Source of the DNA: Streptomyces sp. ITFR-21 | GTDB lineage: Bacteria; Actinomycetota; Actinomycetes; Streptomycetales; Streptomycetaceae | Direction of reading: 5' to 3' | DNA: 64,000 nucleotides | NCBI RefSeq assembly: GCF_031844685.1 | Contig: NZ_CP134605.1 | Location: 1,645,501-1,709,500, forward strand | In this document: positions 1-7,648 of the stretch, piece after piece | Layout of the letters: every line of letters begins with the position of its first letter | Position numbering within the stretch: position 1 is the first letter of the stretch | Made by a program: the position numbers and the translations under genes | Notes under the pieces: model-generated | The model's input: the letters and a program-made list of their open reading frames with translations, nothing else | Databases searched by the model: none | Told to the model about the DNA's origin: nothing

Positions 1-1872
1 CTGGAGTCCCAGTTCCGCGGCGCCGGCTGGAACGTCATCAAGCTGGTCTGGGACCGTTCCTGGGACCCGCTGCTGGCCCAGGACCAGGACGGCCTGCTGG
101 TCAACAAGATGAACACCACGCCGGACGGCCAGTTCCAGACGTACGCCACCGAGACCGGCGGCTACATCCGCAAGCACTTCTTCGGCGACGACCAGCGGCT
201 GCGCCGGATGGTGCGCGACCTCAGCGACGAGCAGATCCTGCACCTGGGACGCGGCGGCCACGACCACCGCAAGATCTTCGCCGCCTACACCGCGGCCCAG
301 GAGCACCGGGGCCAGCCGACCGTCATCCTCGCCCAGACCATCAAGGGCTGGACGCTGGGCCCGAACTTCGAGGGCCGCAACGCGACCCACCAGATGAAGA
401 AGCTGACGGTCGACGACCTCAAGCGGTTCCGGGACCGGCTGCACCTGCCGATCACCGACCAGCGGCTGGACCAGGGATACCCGCCCTACTACCACCCGGG
501 CCGGGACTCCGAGGAGATCCAGTACATGCACGACCACCGCAAGAGCCTCGGCGGCTACGTGCCCAGCCGGGTGGTGCGCGCCAAGCCGCTGCCCCTGCCG
601 CCGGACACGGCGTACGCGACCGCGAAGAAGGGCTCGGGACAGCAGTCGATCGCCACCACCATGGCGTTCGTCCGGGTGCTCAAGGACCTGATGCGGGACA
701 AGGAGATCGGCAAGCGCTTCGTGCTGATCGCCCCGGACGAGTACCGGACCTTCGGCATGGACGCGTTCTTCCCGAGCGCGAAGATCTACAACCCGCTGGG
801 CCAGCAGTACGAGTCGGTGGACCGCGAGCTGCTGCTGGCGTACAAGGAGTCGCCGACCGGCCAGATGCTGCACGACGGTATTTCCGAGGCCGGCTGCACC
901 GCCTCGCTGATCGCCGCCGGCTCCGCGTACGCCACCCACGGCGAGCCGCTGATCCCGGTGTACGTCTTCTACTCGATGTTCGGTTTCCAGCGCACCGGTG
1001 ACCAGTTCTGGCAGATGTCCGACCAGCTCGCCCGCGGTTTCGTGCTGGGTGCCACCGCCGGCCGGACCACCCTTACGGGTGAGGGCCTCCAGCACGCCGA
1101 CGGCCACTCCCAGCTGCTGGCCTCGACCAACCCGGCGTGCGTCGCCTACGACCCGGCGTACGGCTTCGAGATCGCGCACATCGTGCAGGACGGTCTGCGC
1201 CGGATGTACGGCGAGACCGCCGACGGCAGGCCCGGCGAGGACGTCTTCTACTACCTGACCGTCTACAACGAGCCGGTCCAGCACCCGGCCGAGCCCGCCG
1301 ACGTGGACGTCGAGGGCATCCTCAAGGGCGTACACCGCTTCAAGCCCGGCACGGCGGGCACCGTCCCGGCGCAGATCCTGGCGTCCGGCGTCGCGGTGCC
1401 GTGGGCGGTCGAGGCGCAGCGCATCCTGGCCGAGGACTGGGACGTACGGGCCGACGTGTGGTCCGCGACCTCCTGGAACGAGCTGCGCCGGGAAGCCGTC
1501 GACGTCGAGCTGCACAACCTGCTGCACCCGGAGGAGGAGCAGCGCGTGCCGTACGTGACGCGCAAGCTCTCCGGGGCGCAGGGCCCGTTCGTCGCGGTGT
1601 CGGACTGGATGCGCTCGGTGCCGGACCAGATCGCCCGCTGGGTGCCGGGCCGGTACGCCTCGCTCGGCGCGGACGGCTTCGGCTTCGCCGACACGCGCGG
1701 GGCGGCGCGGCGGTTCTTCCACATCGACGCCCAGTCGATCGCGCTGGGCGTGCTGACCGAGCTGGCCGGGGAGGGCAAGGTCGACCGCTCGGTGCTGAAG
1801 CAGGCGGTGGACCGCTACCAGCTGCTGGACGTGGCCTCGGCCGACCCCGGCGTCGCGGGCGGCGACGCGTAG
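1..1872 (+). CDS. aceE: pyruvate dehydrogenase E1 component (3' part)
   Basis: This is the C-terminal 623 codons of a homodimeric pyruvate dehydrogenase E1. It decarboxylates pyruvate with thiamine diphosphate and passes the acetyl group to the lipoyl E2, feeding the TCA cycle and, close by, fatty-acid synthesis. The reading frame is open from base 1 ([20 protein letters not shown]), so the start and the thiamine-binding GDG region lie upstream. Visible family stretches include [62 protein letters not shown] and [19 protein letters not shown], typical of the AceE transketolase-like central and C-terminal domains. The gene ends in TAG about 100 bases before a strong hairpin. The identification is secure because no other thiamine enzyme carries this combination. 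Confidence 0.96.
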   Translation: MESQFRGAGWNVIKLVWDRSWDPLLAQDQDGLLVNKMNTTPDGQFQTYATETGGYIRKHFFGDDQRLRRMVRDLSDEQILHLGRGGHDHRKIFAAYTAAQEHRGQPTVILAQTIKGWTLGPNFEGRNATHQMKKLTVDDLKRFRDRLHLPITDQRLDQGYPPYYHPGRDSEEIQYMHDHRKSLGGYVPSRVVRAKPLPLPPDTAYATAKKGSGQQSIATTMAFVRVLKDLMRDKEIGKRFVLIAPDEYRTFGMDAFFPSAKIYNPLGQQYESVDRELLLAYKESPTGQMLHDGISEAGCTASLIAAGSAYATHGEPLIPVYVFYSMFGFQRTGDQFWQMSDQLARGFVLGATAGRTTLTGEGLQHADGHSQLLASTNPACVAYDPAYGFEIAHIVQDGLRRMYGETADGRPGEDVFYYLTVYNEPVQHPAEPADVDVEGILKGVHRFKPGTAGTVPAQILASGVAVPWAVEAQRILAEDWDVRADVWSATSWNELRREAVDVELHNLLHPEEEQRVPYVTRKLSGAQGPFVAVSDWMRSVPDQIARWVPGRYASLGADGFGFADTRGAARRFFHIDAQSIALGVLTELAGEGKVDRSVLKQAVDRYQLLDVASADPGVAGGDA

Positions 1873-1971
1873 GGTCCGCGGGGGCGCGGCACCTGGGCGC
1901 GGCGCGTGCGGCCTGATCGCGGCGGCGCGAAGCCGTCCGAGCGGGCACGAAGCGATAGAGGACGGTACGGG

Positions 1972-2001
1972 ACTCCGGCCGGTGGTGACACCGGCCGGAG
2001 T
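1972..2001 (+). terminator. intrinsic terminator after aceE
   Basis: A perfect 13-bp inverted repeat (ACTCCGGCCGGTG / CACCGGCCGGAGT) closes on a 4-base loop, GTGA. A short T-rich stretch follows (TTTCGGCGTTTTCC). It sits 100 bases after the aceE stop and before the next gene on the same strand, so it probably ends the aceE transcript. The gap 1873-2188 holds this hairpin and an AT-richer stretch near 2020-2060 that may carry the promoter of the next gene; nothing else was seen. Confidence 0.8.
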
Positions 2002-2188
2002 TTCGGCGTTTTCCGGCCGTAACCGATTTCCGCCATATTTCGTTGTCAAACGTGACCCGTATCACGCAGCCACCGAGTGATCTTCCACGTCTTCTACCCT
2101 GCAAACAGGAGACGCCGTCCGCCGACGGCCCCGATCCTCACCCCGGCCGACCCGCTGACCCCGGGAAGAATGCGCGAGGCAACAGCGA

Positions 2189-3379
2189 GTGACCCTTCTT
2201 CACATGCGCATGAGCCCGACCTCCCTGCGAGCGCTGCTCGCCCTGGTCGTCGTCTTCATCATGCTCGCCACCACCGGCTGGACCGCCGTCCGGCCGCACG
2301 GCAGCGCCGACCCGCGGGCCGTGTCGCTGTCGGCCTGGTCGAGCGGCACGATCGGCGCCCGGCGGCTGCCGGACCCGAGCGCCGCGCCCGGCGCCATCGC
2401 CCGCTTCTTCGCCTCCCTGACCGCCGGTCAGCGGCGCACGCTCGCCGACCGCTACCCGCTGGTGGTCGGCAACCTCGACGGCGCCCCGCCGACCCTGCGC
2501 TACCTGGCCAACCGGCGGGCCCTGCGCCAGGCCCGCGACACCGAGGCCGCGCTCTACCGGGGCGACCGGCTCACGCCCGTGGGCCGCAGGAGCGCCGACG
2601 AACTGATCGACCGCTACGACTCGCTGCTCGCCGGCCGCCGGCAGATCCTCGCGTTCGACCCCTCCGGCACCGGCCGCGCCGCCGAGGTCCTCGGCGACCT
2701 CGCCACCGCCACCCGGATCTCGATCGTGGTCCCCGGCGTCGACACCGACCTGCTCCGCTTCGAGCGCCTCACCAAGACCTACGAGTCCCCGGTCGGCATG
2801 GCCCGCGCGCTCTACGGCGCCGAGAAGGCCGCCGAGCCGGACGCGCGCACCGCGGTGATCGCCTGGGCCGACTACACCACCCCCACCGGGGTCGGCCTGG
2901 CCGCCTCCACCGGCGCGGACGCCGAACGCGGCGCGGTCCGGCTGGAAAACCTGCTGGCCGCGCTGCCAGGACACGCCCCGGTGGCACTGTTCTGCCACTC
3001 CTACGGCTCGGTACTGTGCGGGGTGGCGGCGCCCGACCTGCCGCGCGGACGGGTCCGCGACATCACCGTCTTCGGCAGCCCCGGCATGCGCGCCCGGCAC
3101 GCCTCCGACCTCGGCACCACGGCCCACGTCTGGGCGGCCCGCGACTCCGGCGACTGGATCAGCGACGTCCCCCACCTGGAGTTCGCCGGCCTCGGCCACG
3201 GCGCCGACCCCGTCTCCGCCTCCTTCGGCGCCCGCGTCATCAGCGCCGCCGGCGCCAACGGCCACCCCGGCTACTTCGCCCCCGACACCACCAGCCTCGC
3301 CAACTTCGCCGAGATCGCCCTGGGCCACTACCAGGCAGTCGCCTGCAACGAGGGCACGGAGTGCGCGGGGGGGCTGTAG
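2189..3379 (+). CDS. alpha/beta hydrolase, DUF1023 family
   Basis: A 396-residue protein with an N-terminal hydrophobic segment (about residues 12-30, LRALLALVVVFIMLATTGW), so probably secreted or membrane-anchored. The C-terminal half matches the actinobacterial DUF1023 alpha/beta-hydrolase pattern: VVPGVDTDLLRFERL, then the nucleophile elbow ALFCHSYGSVLCG with the probable catalytic serine in HSYGS, then GSPGMRARHASDLG, and a late Asp/His region (GLGHGADPVSASFGARV). The substrate is unknown for the family. GTG at 2189 is the upstream start; in-frame ATGs at 2204 and 2210 are alternatives that would still keep the hydrophobic segment. It stands alone, followed by a repeat-filled gap. Confidence 0.85.
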   Translation: MTLLHMRMSPTSLRALLALVVVFIMLATTGWTAVRPHGSADPRAVSLSAWSSGTIGARRLPDPSAAPGAIARFFASLTAGQRRTLADRYPLVVGNLDGAPPTLRYLANRRALRQARDTEAALYRGDRLTPVGRRSADELIDRYDSLLAGRRQILAFDPSGTGRAAEVLGDLATATRISIVVPGVDTDLLRFERLTKTYESPVGMARALYGAEKAAEPDARTAVIAWADYTTPTGVGLAASTGADAERGAVRLENLLAALPGHAPVALFCHSYGSVLCGVAAPDLPRGRVRDITVFGSPGMRARHASDLGTTAHVWAARDSGDWISDVPHLEFAGLGHGADPVSASFGARVISAAGANGHPGYFAPDTTSLANFAEIALGHYQAVACNEGTECAGGL

Positions 3380-3419
3380 CCCTCCTGCGCGGTGCTTTCG
3401 TCGGGGGGCGGCGGCCCGG

Positions 3420-3780
3420 CGGTGCCGGGGTGCCCGAGGGTGGGTGCCCAGTGGGGTGAGGGTGCCCCAAGGTGGGTGCCGTGGGGCGTGGGGGTGACCA
3501 CGGGTGGGTGCCGTACGGCGTCAGGTGAACCAACCGGCGAACCCTACGGCGCCACGCGGGGCAACCCAGCCCCCGGGCCTGGGCCCCCTTGGGTGCCCCG
3601 ACGCCCGACGGCACCCACCGGGCACCGGCCCATGGGCACCCCGCCACCGGGCACCCACCCATGGGCACCCCCACCCCCCCACCGCGCCCCCTTGGGGCAC
3701 CGATCCGCTCGGCGGTTCGCCGGTAGCCGGCGAACCGCCGGCCGTGCTGGCGGCAAAAAGAGAACCGGGAGACCCGTTCC
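3420..3780. repeat. mosaic palindromic repeat element (copy 1)
   Basis: The 428-base gap between the DUF1023 and DUF4429 genes has no gene but is built of repeats. The 10-mer GGTGGGTGCC occurs exactly at 3439, 3471 and 3503, and its complement GGCACCCACC at 3610 and 3650, so the two halves can fold on each other. About 115 bases at 3503-3620 are close to the reverse complement of 6203-6320 in another gap. The right end is a perfect 13-bp hairpin at 3711-3739 followed by GGCGGCAAAAA, the terminal motif of the elements at 6.1-6.8 kb. I read it as a non-coding, MITE/REP-like element. Confidence 0.75.
3711..3739 (+). terminator. long perfect hairpin, possible terminator or repeat end
   Basis: The arms GGCGGTTCGCCGG and CCGGCGAACCGCC are perfect complements separated by TAG. 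The hairpin lies about 70 bases before the DUF4429 start and belongs to the repeat element around it. It could end upstream transcription in Streptomyces fashion, where a T-run is not always present, but it may equally be only the fold of the mobile repeat. A diverged counterpart (TTCGGC...GCCGAA) occurs near 6345-6370. Confidence 0.5.
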
Positions 3781-3807
3781 GTGCATGTCAGCCATAGGGT
3801 GGGCCCC

Positions 3808-4533
3808 ATGGGCGACGTGCTGGCCGGAAACAATGCCGTATGGGAGTTCGAACCCGACGCGGTGGTCATCCGTTACAGCCGGTCGGTGCGGGGGTCACGG
3901 CTGCTTCAGGCGCTCGGGGAGCGGCGGGTGCCGGTGGAGGCGCTGGAGGGGGTGGAGCTGGAGGAGGGGCGGCGCGGGACGGTCGTGCTGCGGGGGGTGC
4001 CCCGGGCCGGGGTGGATCCGCTGGTGGAGGTGGCCGGCGGGCAGCTGCGGGAGACCGCGGACCCGTACCGGCTGGTGCTGCCCGAGCAGTCGCGGACGCT
4101 CGCCGAGTACTACCGGGACGAGCTGCGGGCGGCGATCGCCGCGGCGGAGCCCGCCGAAGCAGCCGGCCGGTTCCTGGTGGCGGCGCCCGCCGGGCCGCGC
4201 TCCTTCAAAGCCTACGACGCGAAGGCGTTCTTCGACGGCCGCACCGTCGTCTTCCGCTGGTTCTGGACCGGCGCGTCCACCGCCAAGTGGAAGGCCGGTG
4301 ACCAGTTCTTCCCGGTGGCGGAGCTGACCGGCGTCGACTGGCGCTCCCCCGAACTGCTCCACGGCCACCTGCGGCTGCTGCGCCGGGACGTGGGGCCGCC
4401 GCCGGGCGAGGCCGACCAGGACCCGGCCGCGGTCGTCTTCGGCCTCGGCTACGGGCCGGTGCACGAGTCCCTGCCGTTCGCCGCCGCGGTGCTGGCCGCG
4501 ATCCGTACCGTCCGGGTGGGCCCGCAGCTCTGA
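3808..4533 (+). CDS. DUF4429 domain-containing protein
   Basis: A 241-residue soluble protein. The first ATG with the family N-terminus (MGDVLAGNNAVWEFEPDAVVIRYSR) is at 3808; an upstream in-frame GTG at 3781 would add only nine residues of non-family sequence. DUF4429 proteins carry repeated PH-like modules: here one spans about residues 10-110 (the RGxxLLxALGxRxVPVEALxGVELE region) and a second about 125-240 (FFDGRTVVFRWFWTGASTAKWKAGDQFFPVAELTGVDWRSPELLHG). They are common in streptomycetes and have no assigned biochemical role. It converges on the aldo/keto reductase gene, with a strong shared hairpin between them. Confidence 0.9.
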   Translation: MGDVLAGNNAVWEFEPDAVVIRYSRSVRGSRLLQALGERRVPVEALEGVELEEGRRGTVVLRGVPRAGVDPLVEVAGGQLRETADPYRLVLPEQSRTLAEYYRDELRAAIAAAEPAEAAGRFLVAAPAGPRSFKAYDAKAFFDGRTVVFRWFWTGASTAKWKAGDQFFPVAELTGVDWRSPELLHGHLRLLRRDVGPPPGEADQDPAAVVFGLGYGPVHESLPFAAAVLAAIRTVRVGPQL

Positions 4534-4539
4534 CGCGGA

Positions 4540-4573
4540 CGGGCCCGCGGCGCGCTGTGGCGCCGCGGGCCCG
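4540..4573. terminator. bidirectional terminator between convergent genes
   Basis: Perfect 13-bp arms CGGGCCCGCGGCG and CGCCGCGGGCCCG with an 8-base loop lie between the stop codons of the DUF4429 gene and of the aldo/keto reductase gene on the opposite strand. The position and symmetry suit a terminator serving both directions. Confidence 0.8.
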
Positions 4574-4590
4574 GATCCCCGGGAGCGCCG

Positions 4591-5616
4591 CTACTCGCGG
4601 GCCGCCGAGGTGCCGCTCATGTCCGGATAGCGGTCACCCGCCACCTCGGAGGCGATCGGTTCCAGCCACGCCAGCTCGGCGTCGGTGAGGGTGATCCGCG
4701 CGGCGGCGGTGTTCTCCTCGACACGGGACGGCCTGCGGGTGCCGGGGATCGGCACCACGGACAGGCCGTGCACCGCGGCCCGCTGGTGCACCCAGGCGAG
4801 CGCGATCTGACCGAGGGTCGCGCCGTGCGTCTGTGCGGCCTTGCGGACCGGCTCCAGCAGCGCCGCGTTGTGCCGGGCGTTGTCCCCGGAGAACCGCGGC
4901 TGGAAGCGGCGGAAGTCGTTCTCCGGCAGATCGCTGGCCGCGTCCTGGAACGCTCCGGTCAGAAAGCCCCTGCCGAGGGGCGAGTACGGCACGACCGCGA
5001 CGCCCAGCTCGGCCGCGGCGCCCACCAGCGAGGTCTCCACGTCCCGGCTGAACAGCGACCACTCCGCCTGCACGGCCGCGATCGGGTGTACCGCGTGCGC
5101 CGCGCGCAGCTCGGCCCCGGTCACCTCCGACAGGCCCAGGTGGCGCACCTTGCCCTCGGCGACGAGCTCGCCCATCGCACCGACCGACTCCGCGAACGGC
5201 ACCCGCGGGTCGTGCCGGTGCATGTAGTACAGGTCGATCACATCGGTGCCCAGCCGCCGCAGGCTGCCCTCGACGGCCTGCCGGACGTAGGCGGGATCGT
5301 TGCGGACGGCCCGGTACGACGGGTCCTCCCGCCTGCGCTCGATGGCGAACTTGGTGGCGACGGTGATCTCGTCACGGTGCGCCTTGACGAAGGGCGCCAG
5401 GAATTCCTCGTTGGCGCCGAAGCCGTACATGTCGGCGGTGTCGTAGAGGGTGACGCCGAGTCCGAGCGCCGTCTCCAGCGTCTGCCGGGCGGCGGCCTCG
5501 TCGGTCTCGCCGTAGAAGTCGCTCATGCCCATGCAGCCCAGGCCCTGCGCGCCCACCTCCGGGCCGCCGGTGCCGAGCCGCTCCGTGCCGATACGCCCAC
5601 TGCTGTCTGCTGCCAT
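4591..5616 (-). CDS. aldo/keto reductase
   Basis: A 341-residue NADP(H)-dependent aldo/keto reductase with the (alpha/beta)8 barrel. The catalytic tetrad is visible: Asp and Tyr in DTADMYG, Lys in VATKFA, His in LYYMHRHDP. The cofactor region near the C-terminus reads VVPIPGTRRPSRVEENTAAA. It resembles the YakC/IolS-like subgroup that reduces small aldehydes. The chosen ATG at 5616 follows an AAAGGAC ribosome site; a GTG three bases earlier is possible. It overlaps the stop of the MerR gene upstream, so the two are co-transcribed and the reductase is probably the regulator's target. The physiological substrate cannot be read from the sequence. Confidence 0.92.
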   Translation of the reverse strand: MAADSSGRIGTERLGTGGPEVGAQGLGCMGMSDFYGETDEAAARQTLETALGLGVTLYDTADMYGFGANEEFLAPFVKAHRDEITVATKFAIERRREDPSYRAVRNDPAYVRQAVEGSLRRLGTDVIDLYYMHRHDPRVPFAESVGAMGELVAEGKVRHLGLSEVTGAELRAAHAVHPIAAVQAEWSLFSRDVETSLVGAAAELGVAVVPYSPLGRGFLTGAFQDAASDLPENDFRRFQPRFSGDNARHNAALLEPVRKAAQTHGATLGQIALAWVHQRAAVHGLSVVPIPGTRRPSRVEENTAAARITLTDAELAWLEPIASEVAGDRYPDMSGTSAARE

Positions 5617-6083
5617 CACGTGCCTGTCCTTTCCGGCGCCCGAGCGGCACCCGCGTACGTGGCGATCTTGCCGTCGAGCACGACCAGGGTGTCCTGCAGT
5701 TCGGCGATGCGCTGGAGGACGTCGAGTCGCGTCGACTCCAGCAGCGCCCGGCGGTCGCCGAACGTGGCGTCACCGGCCCGGACCATCTCCGCGTACGCCA
5801 CCATGTCGGCGACCGGCATCCCGGTCAGCCGCAGCTTGCCGACGAAGGCCAGCCAGTCCAGATCCCGGTTGGAGAAGCGCCGCTGCCCGGTGTGTGAGCG
5901 GTCCACATGCGGCATCAGGCCGATCCGCTCGTACCAGCGCAAGGTGTACGCGCTGAGCCCGGTGAAGTCGGCGACCTCGCTGATCGTGTACTGGTCCTGC
6001 CCGTCGGGCCGCGGATGTCCGGGGTCTTCCTCGCACGTCGCCACGGGGACCGATTCGCTCTTCGCCACCTGCACGACCGTCAT
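5616..6083 (-). CDS. MerR family transcriptional regulator
   Basis: A 155-residue MerR-type regulator. The winged helix-turn-helix is at about residues 32-100 (YTISEVADFTGLSAYTLRWYERIGLM, then RRFSNRDLDWLAFVGKLRLTGMPVADMVAY), followed by a coiled-coil dimerisation helix to about residue 140. There is no cysteine cluster or long effector domain at the C-terminus, so it belongs to the short group often paired with aldo/keto reductases. The ATG at 6083 sits about where transcription should start from the MerR-type promoter just upstream, so the message is probably leaderless. The stop overlaps the start of the reductase gene. Likely autoregulatory, activating its own operon. Confidence 0.93.
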   Translation of the reverse strand: MTVVQVAKSESVPVATCEEDPGHPRPDGQDQYTISEVADFTGLSAYTLRWYERIGLMPHVDRSHTGQRRFSNRDLDWLAFVGKLRLTGMPVADMVAYAEMVRAGDATFGDRRALLESTRLDVLQRIAELQDTLVVLDGKIATYAGAARAPERTGT

Positions 6084-6089
6084 ACCCCC

Positions 6090-6120
6090 ACGCTAAGACC
6101 TTGGAGTGCGCTCCAGGCAA
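6090..6120 (-). promoter_or_regulatory. MerR-type promoter/operator, 19-bp spacer
   Basis: On the minus strand a -35 TTGCCT (6120-6115) and a -10 TAGCGT (6095-6090) are 19 bases apart. The spacer holds the near-palindrome CCTGGAGCGCACTCCAAGG. Over-long spacers containing a dyad are the mark of MerR-activated promoters. Six bases separate the -10 from the ATG at 6083. Confidence 0.8.
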
Positions 6121-6125
6121 GCGGA

Positions 6126-6488
6126 CCTTTTTTGCCGCCTTCTCGCCTCCGGGCGGATCAGTACCCAAGGGTGGGTGCCCGGCAGCGTGAGGGTGCCCCT
6201 TTGGTGGGTGCCGTCGGGCGTCGGGGCACCCAAGGGGGCCCAGGCCCGGGGGGCTGGGTTACCCCACACGGCGCCGTACGGTCCGCCGGTCCGTTCACCT
6301 GACGCCGTACGGCACCCACCCCGGGGCACCGACCCGCCCGACGTTCGGCCGTGTAGCCGGTGAGCCGAAGGGCGCGCCGGTGTCGAAAGGGAGAGCGCGC
6401 GCAGTGAGCGAGGAACGAGCGAGTGAGCACGGTCGACCGTCGACACCGGACCCAAGCGCCCGGAGGCGAGAAGGCGGCAAAAAAAGGG
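6126..6488. repeat. MITE-like element with inverted ends (copy 2)
   Basis: The element is bounded by a perfect 21-bp inverted repeat, GCCGCCTTCTCGCCTCCGGGC at 6134-6154 and its complement at 6458-6478, each flanked outward by a run of 6-7 T or A. Inside lie three copies in one orientation or the other of the 10-mer GGTGGGTGCC (6170, 6203, 6311) and about 115 bases that are near the reverse complement of 3503-3620. There is no transposase, so it would be non-autonomous. The first terminal repeat begins right next to the MerR operator. Overlapping open frames are a by-product of the low-complexity GC-rich repeat. Confidence 0.75.
6349..6483 (+). repeat. 135-bp exact direct repeat, first copy
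   Basis: Bases 6349-6483 are repeated without a mismatch at 6609-6743, 260 bases downstream. The unit begins CCGTGTAGCCGGTGAGCCGA and ends GAGAAGGCGGCAAAAA, and includes a GGTGTCGA ... TCGACACC dyad. Perfect identity suggests a recent duplication or ongoing gene conversion. Confidence 0.9.
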
Positions 6489-6608
6489 GGATGGACGGCA
6501 CCCCACCGCCCCACGGCACCCCCACCCCACCGGGCACCCACCTGTGGGCACCCTCACGCTGCCGGGCACCCACCCGTGCCCACGCCCACCGAACCGCCAA
6601 CGGCACCC

Positions 6609-6743
6609 CCGTGTAGCCGGTGAGCCGAAGGGCGCGCCGGTGTCGAAAGGGAGAGCGCGCGCAGTGAGCGAGGAACGAGCGAGTGAGCACGGTCGACCGT
6701 CGACACCGGACCCAAGCGCCCGGAGGCGAGAAGGCGGCAAAAA
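6609..6743 (+). repeat. 135-bp exact direct repeat, second copy
   Basis: This is the identical partner of 6349-6483. The 10-mer GGCACCCACC occurs at 6533 and 6565 in the spacer between the two copies, so that spacer belongs to the same mosaic family. Confidence 0.9.
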
Positions 6744-6808
6744 GGGGAGGCCCGGAGGCGAGAAGGCGGCAAAAAAAGGAGGCCCGGAGGCGAGAAGGCG
6801 GCAAAAAA
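6719..6808 (+). repeat. three tandem terminal-repeat units
   Basis: The element end CCCGGAGGCGAGAAGGCGGC plus an A-run occurs three times in a row, beginning at 6719, 6751 and 6783, with a period of 32 bases. It is as if the end of the element had been iterated. The last unit stops 24 bases before the start codon of the beta-lactamase-like gene, so the promoter of that gene must lie inside the repeat array. The whole gap 6084-6831 is therefore repeat sequence plus the MerR operator. Confidence 0.85.
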
Positions 6809-6831
6809 GGGCACCCTCTAAGCTCGCCGCC

Positions 6832-7647
6832 ATGGAGAGCCTGCGCTTGATCGGGAACTGGCCGGTGACCGCCGCGGCGGCCGTCGTCGTACGGCGGGAC
6901 GGGACGACCGCGGGGAGTTACGGGCCTGGTGGGCGGCGGTTCGAGCTGGCCTCGGTGACGAAGCCGCTGAGCGCGTACGCGGTGCTGGTCGGCTACGAGG
7001 AGGGCGTCTTCGAGCTGGACGACCCGGCCGGGCCGCAGGGCTCGACGATCCGGCACCTGCTCGCGCACACCTCGGGTCTCGCCTTCGACGAGCACACGGT
7101 GGTCGCGGCGCCCGGCACCCGGCGGGTGTACTCCAACGCCGGATTCGAGGTGCTGGGCGAGACGCTGGCGCGGGCGGCGGGGATGCCGTTCGCGGAGTAC
7201 CTACGGCAGGCGGTCCTGGAGCCGCTGGGCATGAGCGGTACGTCGCTGCCCGGGTCGCCGGCCGCGGGCGGGGTCTCCACGGCGGAGGACCTGGCGCGGT
7301 TCGCCGCCGAGCTCCAGGCACCCCGGCTGCTGCACCCCTCGACGGTGGCCGCCGCGACCTCGGTGGTCTTTCCCGGACTCAAGGGCGTCCTGCCGGGCTA
7401 TGGGCACCAGAACCCCAACGACTGGGGTCTCGGCTTCGAGATCCGCGACGGCAAGTCCCCGCACTGGACCGGCTCGCTGTCCTCCCCCGGCACCTTCGGG
7501 CACTTCGGCCAGTCCGGCACCTTCCTGTGGGTGGACCCGGCGGCGGGCGCGGCCTGCGCGGTACTCACCGACCGGGCCTTCGGGCCGTGGGCGCTCCCGC
7601 TGTGGCCGCAGCTGACCGACGCCGTCCTCACCGAACTGCAGGGCTGA
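6832..7647 (+). CDS. serine hydrolase, class C beta-lactamase/PBP-like
   Basis: A 271-residue member of the beta-lactamase/D-alanyl-D-alanine carboxypeptidase fold. The active-site SxxK is in LASVTKPLSAYA (about residue 43), the second motif YxN in RVYSNAGFEVLG (about 101) and the third, an HxG-type motif, in GHFGQSGTFLW (about 224). It is shorter than secreted AmpC-type enzymes and has no signal peptide, so it is likely an intracellular esterase or peptidase-like hydrolase rather than an antibiotic-resistance enzyme. The ATG at 6832 is the first in the conserved frame. Repeat elements lie directly before and after it. It converges on the pirin gene. Confidence 0.85.
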   Translation: MESLRLIGNWPVTAAAAVVVRRDGTTAGSYGPGGRRFELASVTKPLSAYAVLVGYEEGVFELDDPAGPQGSTIRHLLAHTSGLAFDEHTVVAAPGTRRVYSNAGFEVLGETLARAAGMPFAEYLRQAVLEPLGMSGTSLPGSPAAGGVSTAEDLARFAAELQAPRLLHPSTVAAATSVVFPGLKGVLPGYGHQNPNDWGLGFEIRDGKSPHWTGSLSSPGTFGHFGQSGTFLWVDPAAGAACAVLTDRAFGPWALPLWPQLTDAVLTELQG

Positions 7648-7648
7648 C

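Noticed and set aside
3380..3807. Small gene in the DUF1023-DUF4429 gap
   Set aside because: All open frames are translations of repeats; none has a ribosome site or protein-like composition.
6093..7095. Overlapping proline/histidine/glycine-rich frames in the repeat-filled gap
   Set aside because: Sequences such as GTHPWGT repeats are translations of the GGTGGGTGCC box and occur in several frames and both strands; they are not genes.
6832..7647. Secreted beta-lactamase conferring resistance
   Set aside because: The SxxK, YxN and HxG motifs are present, but there is no signal peptide and the protein is too short for AmpC; many cytoplasmic hydrolases share the fold.
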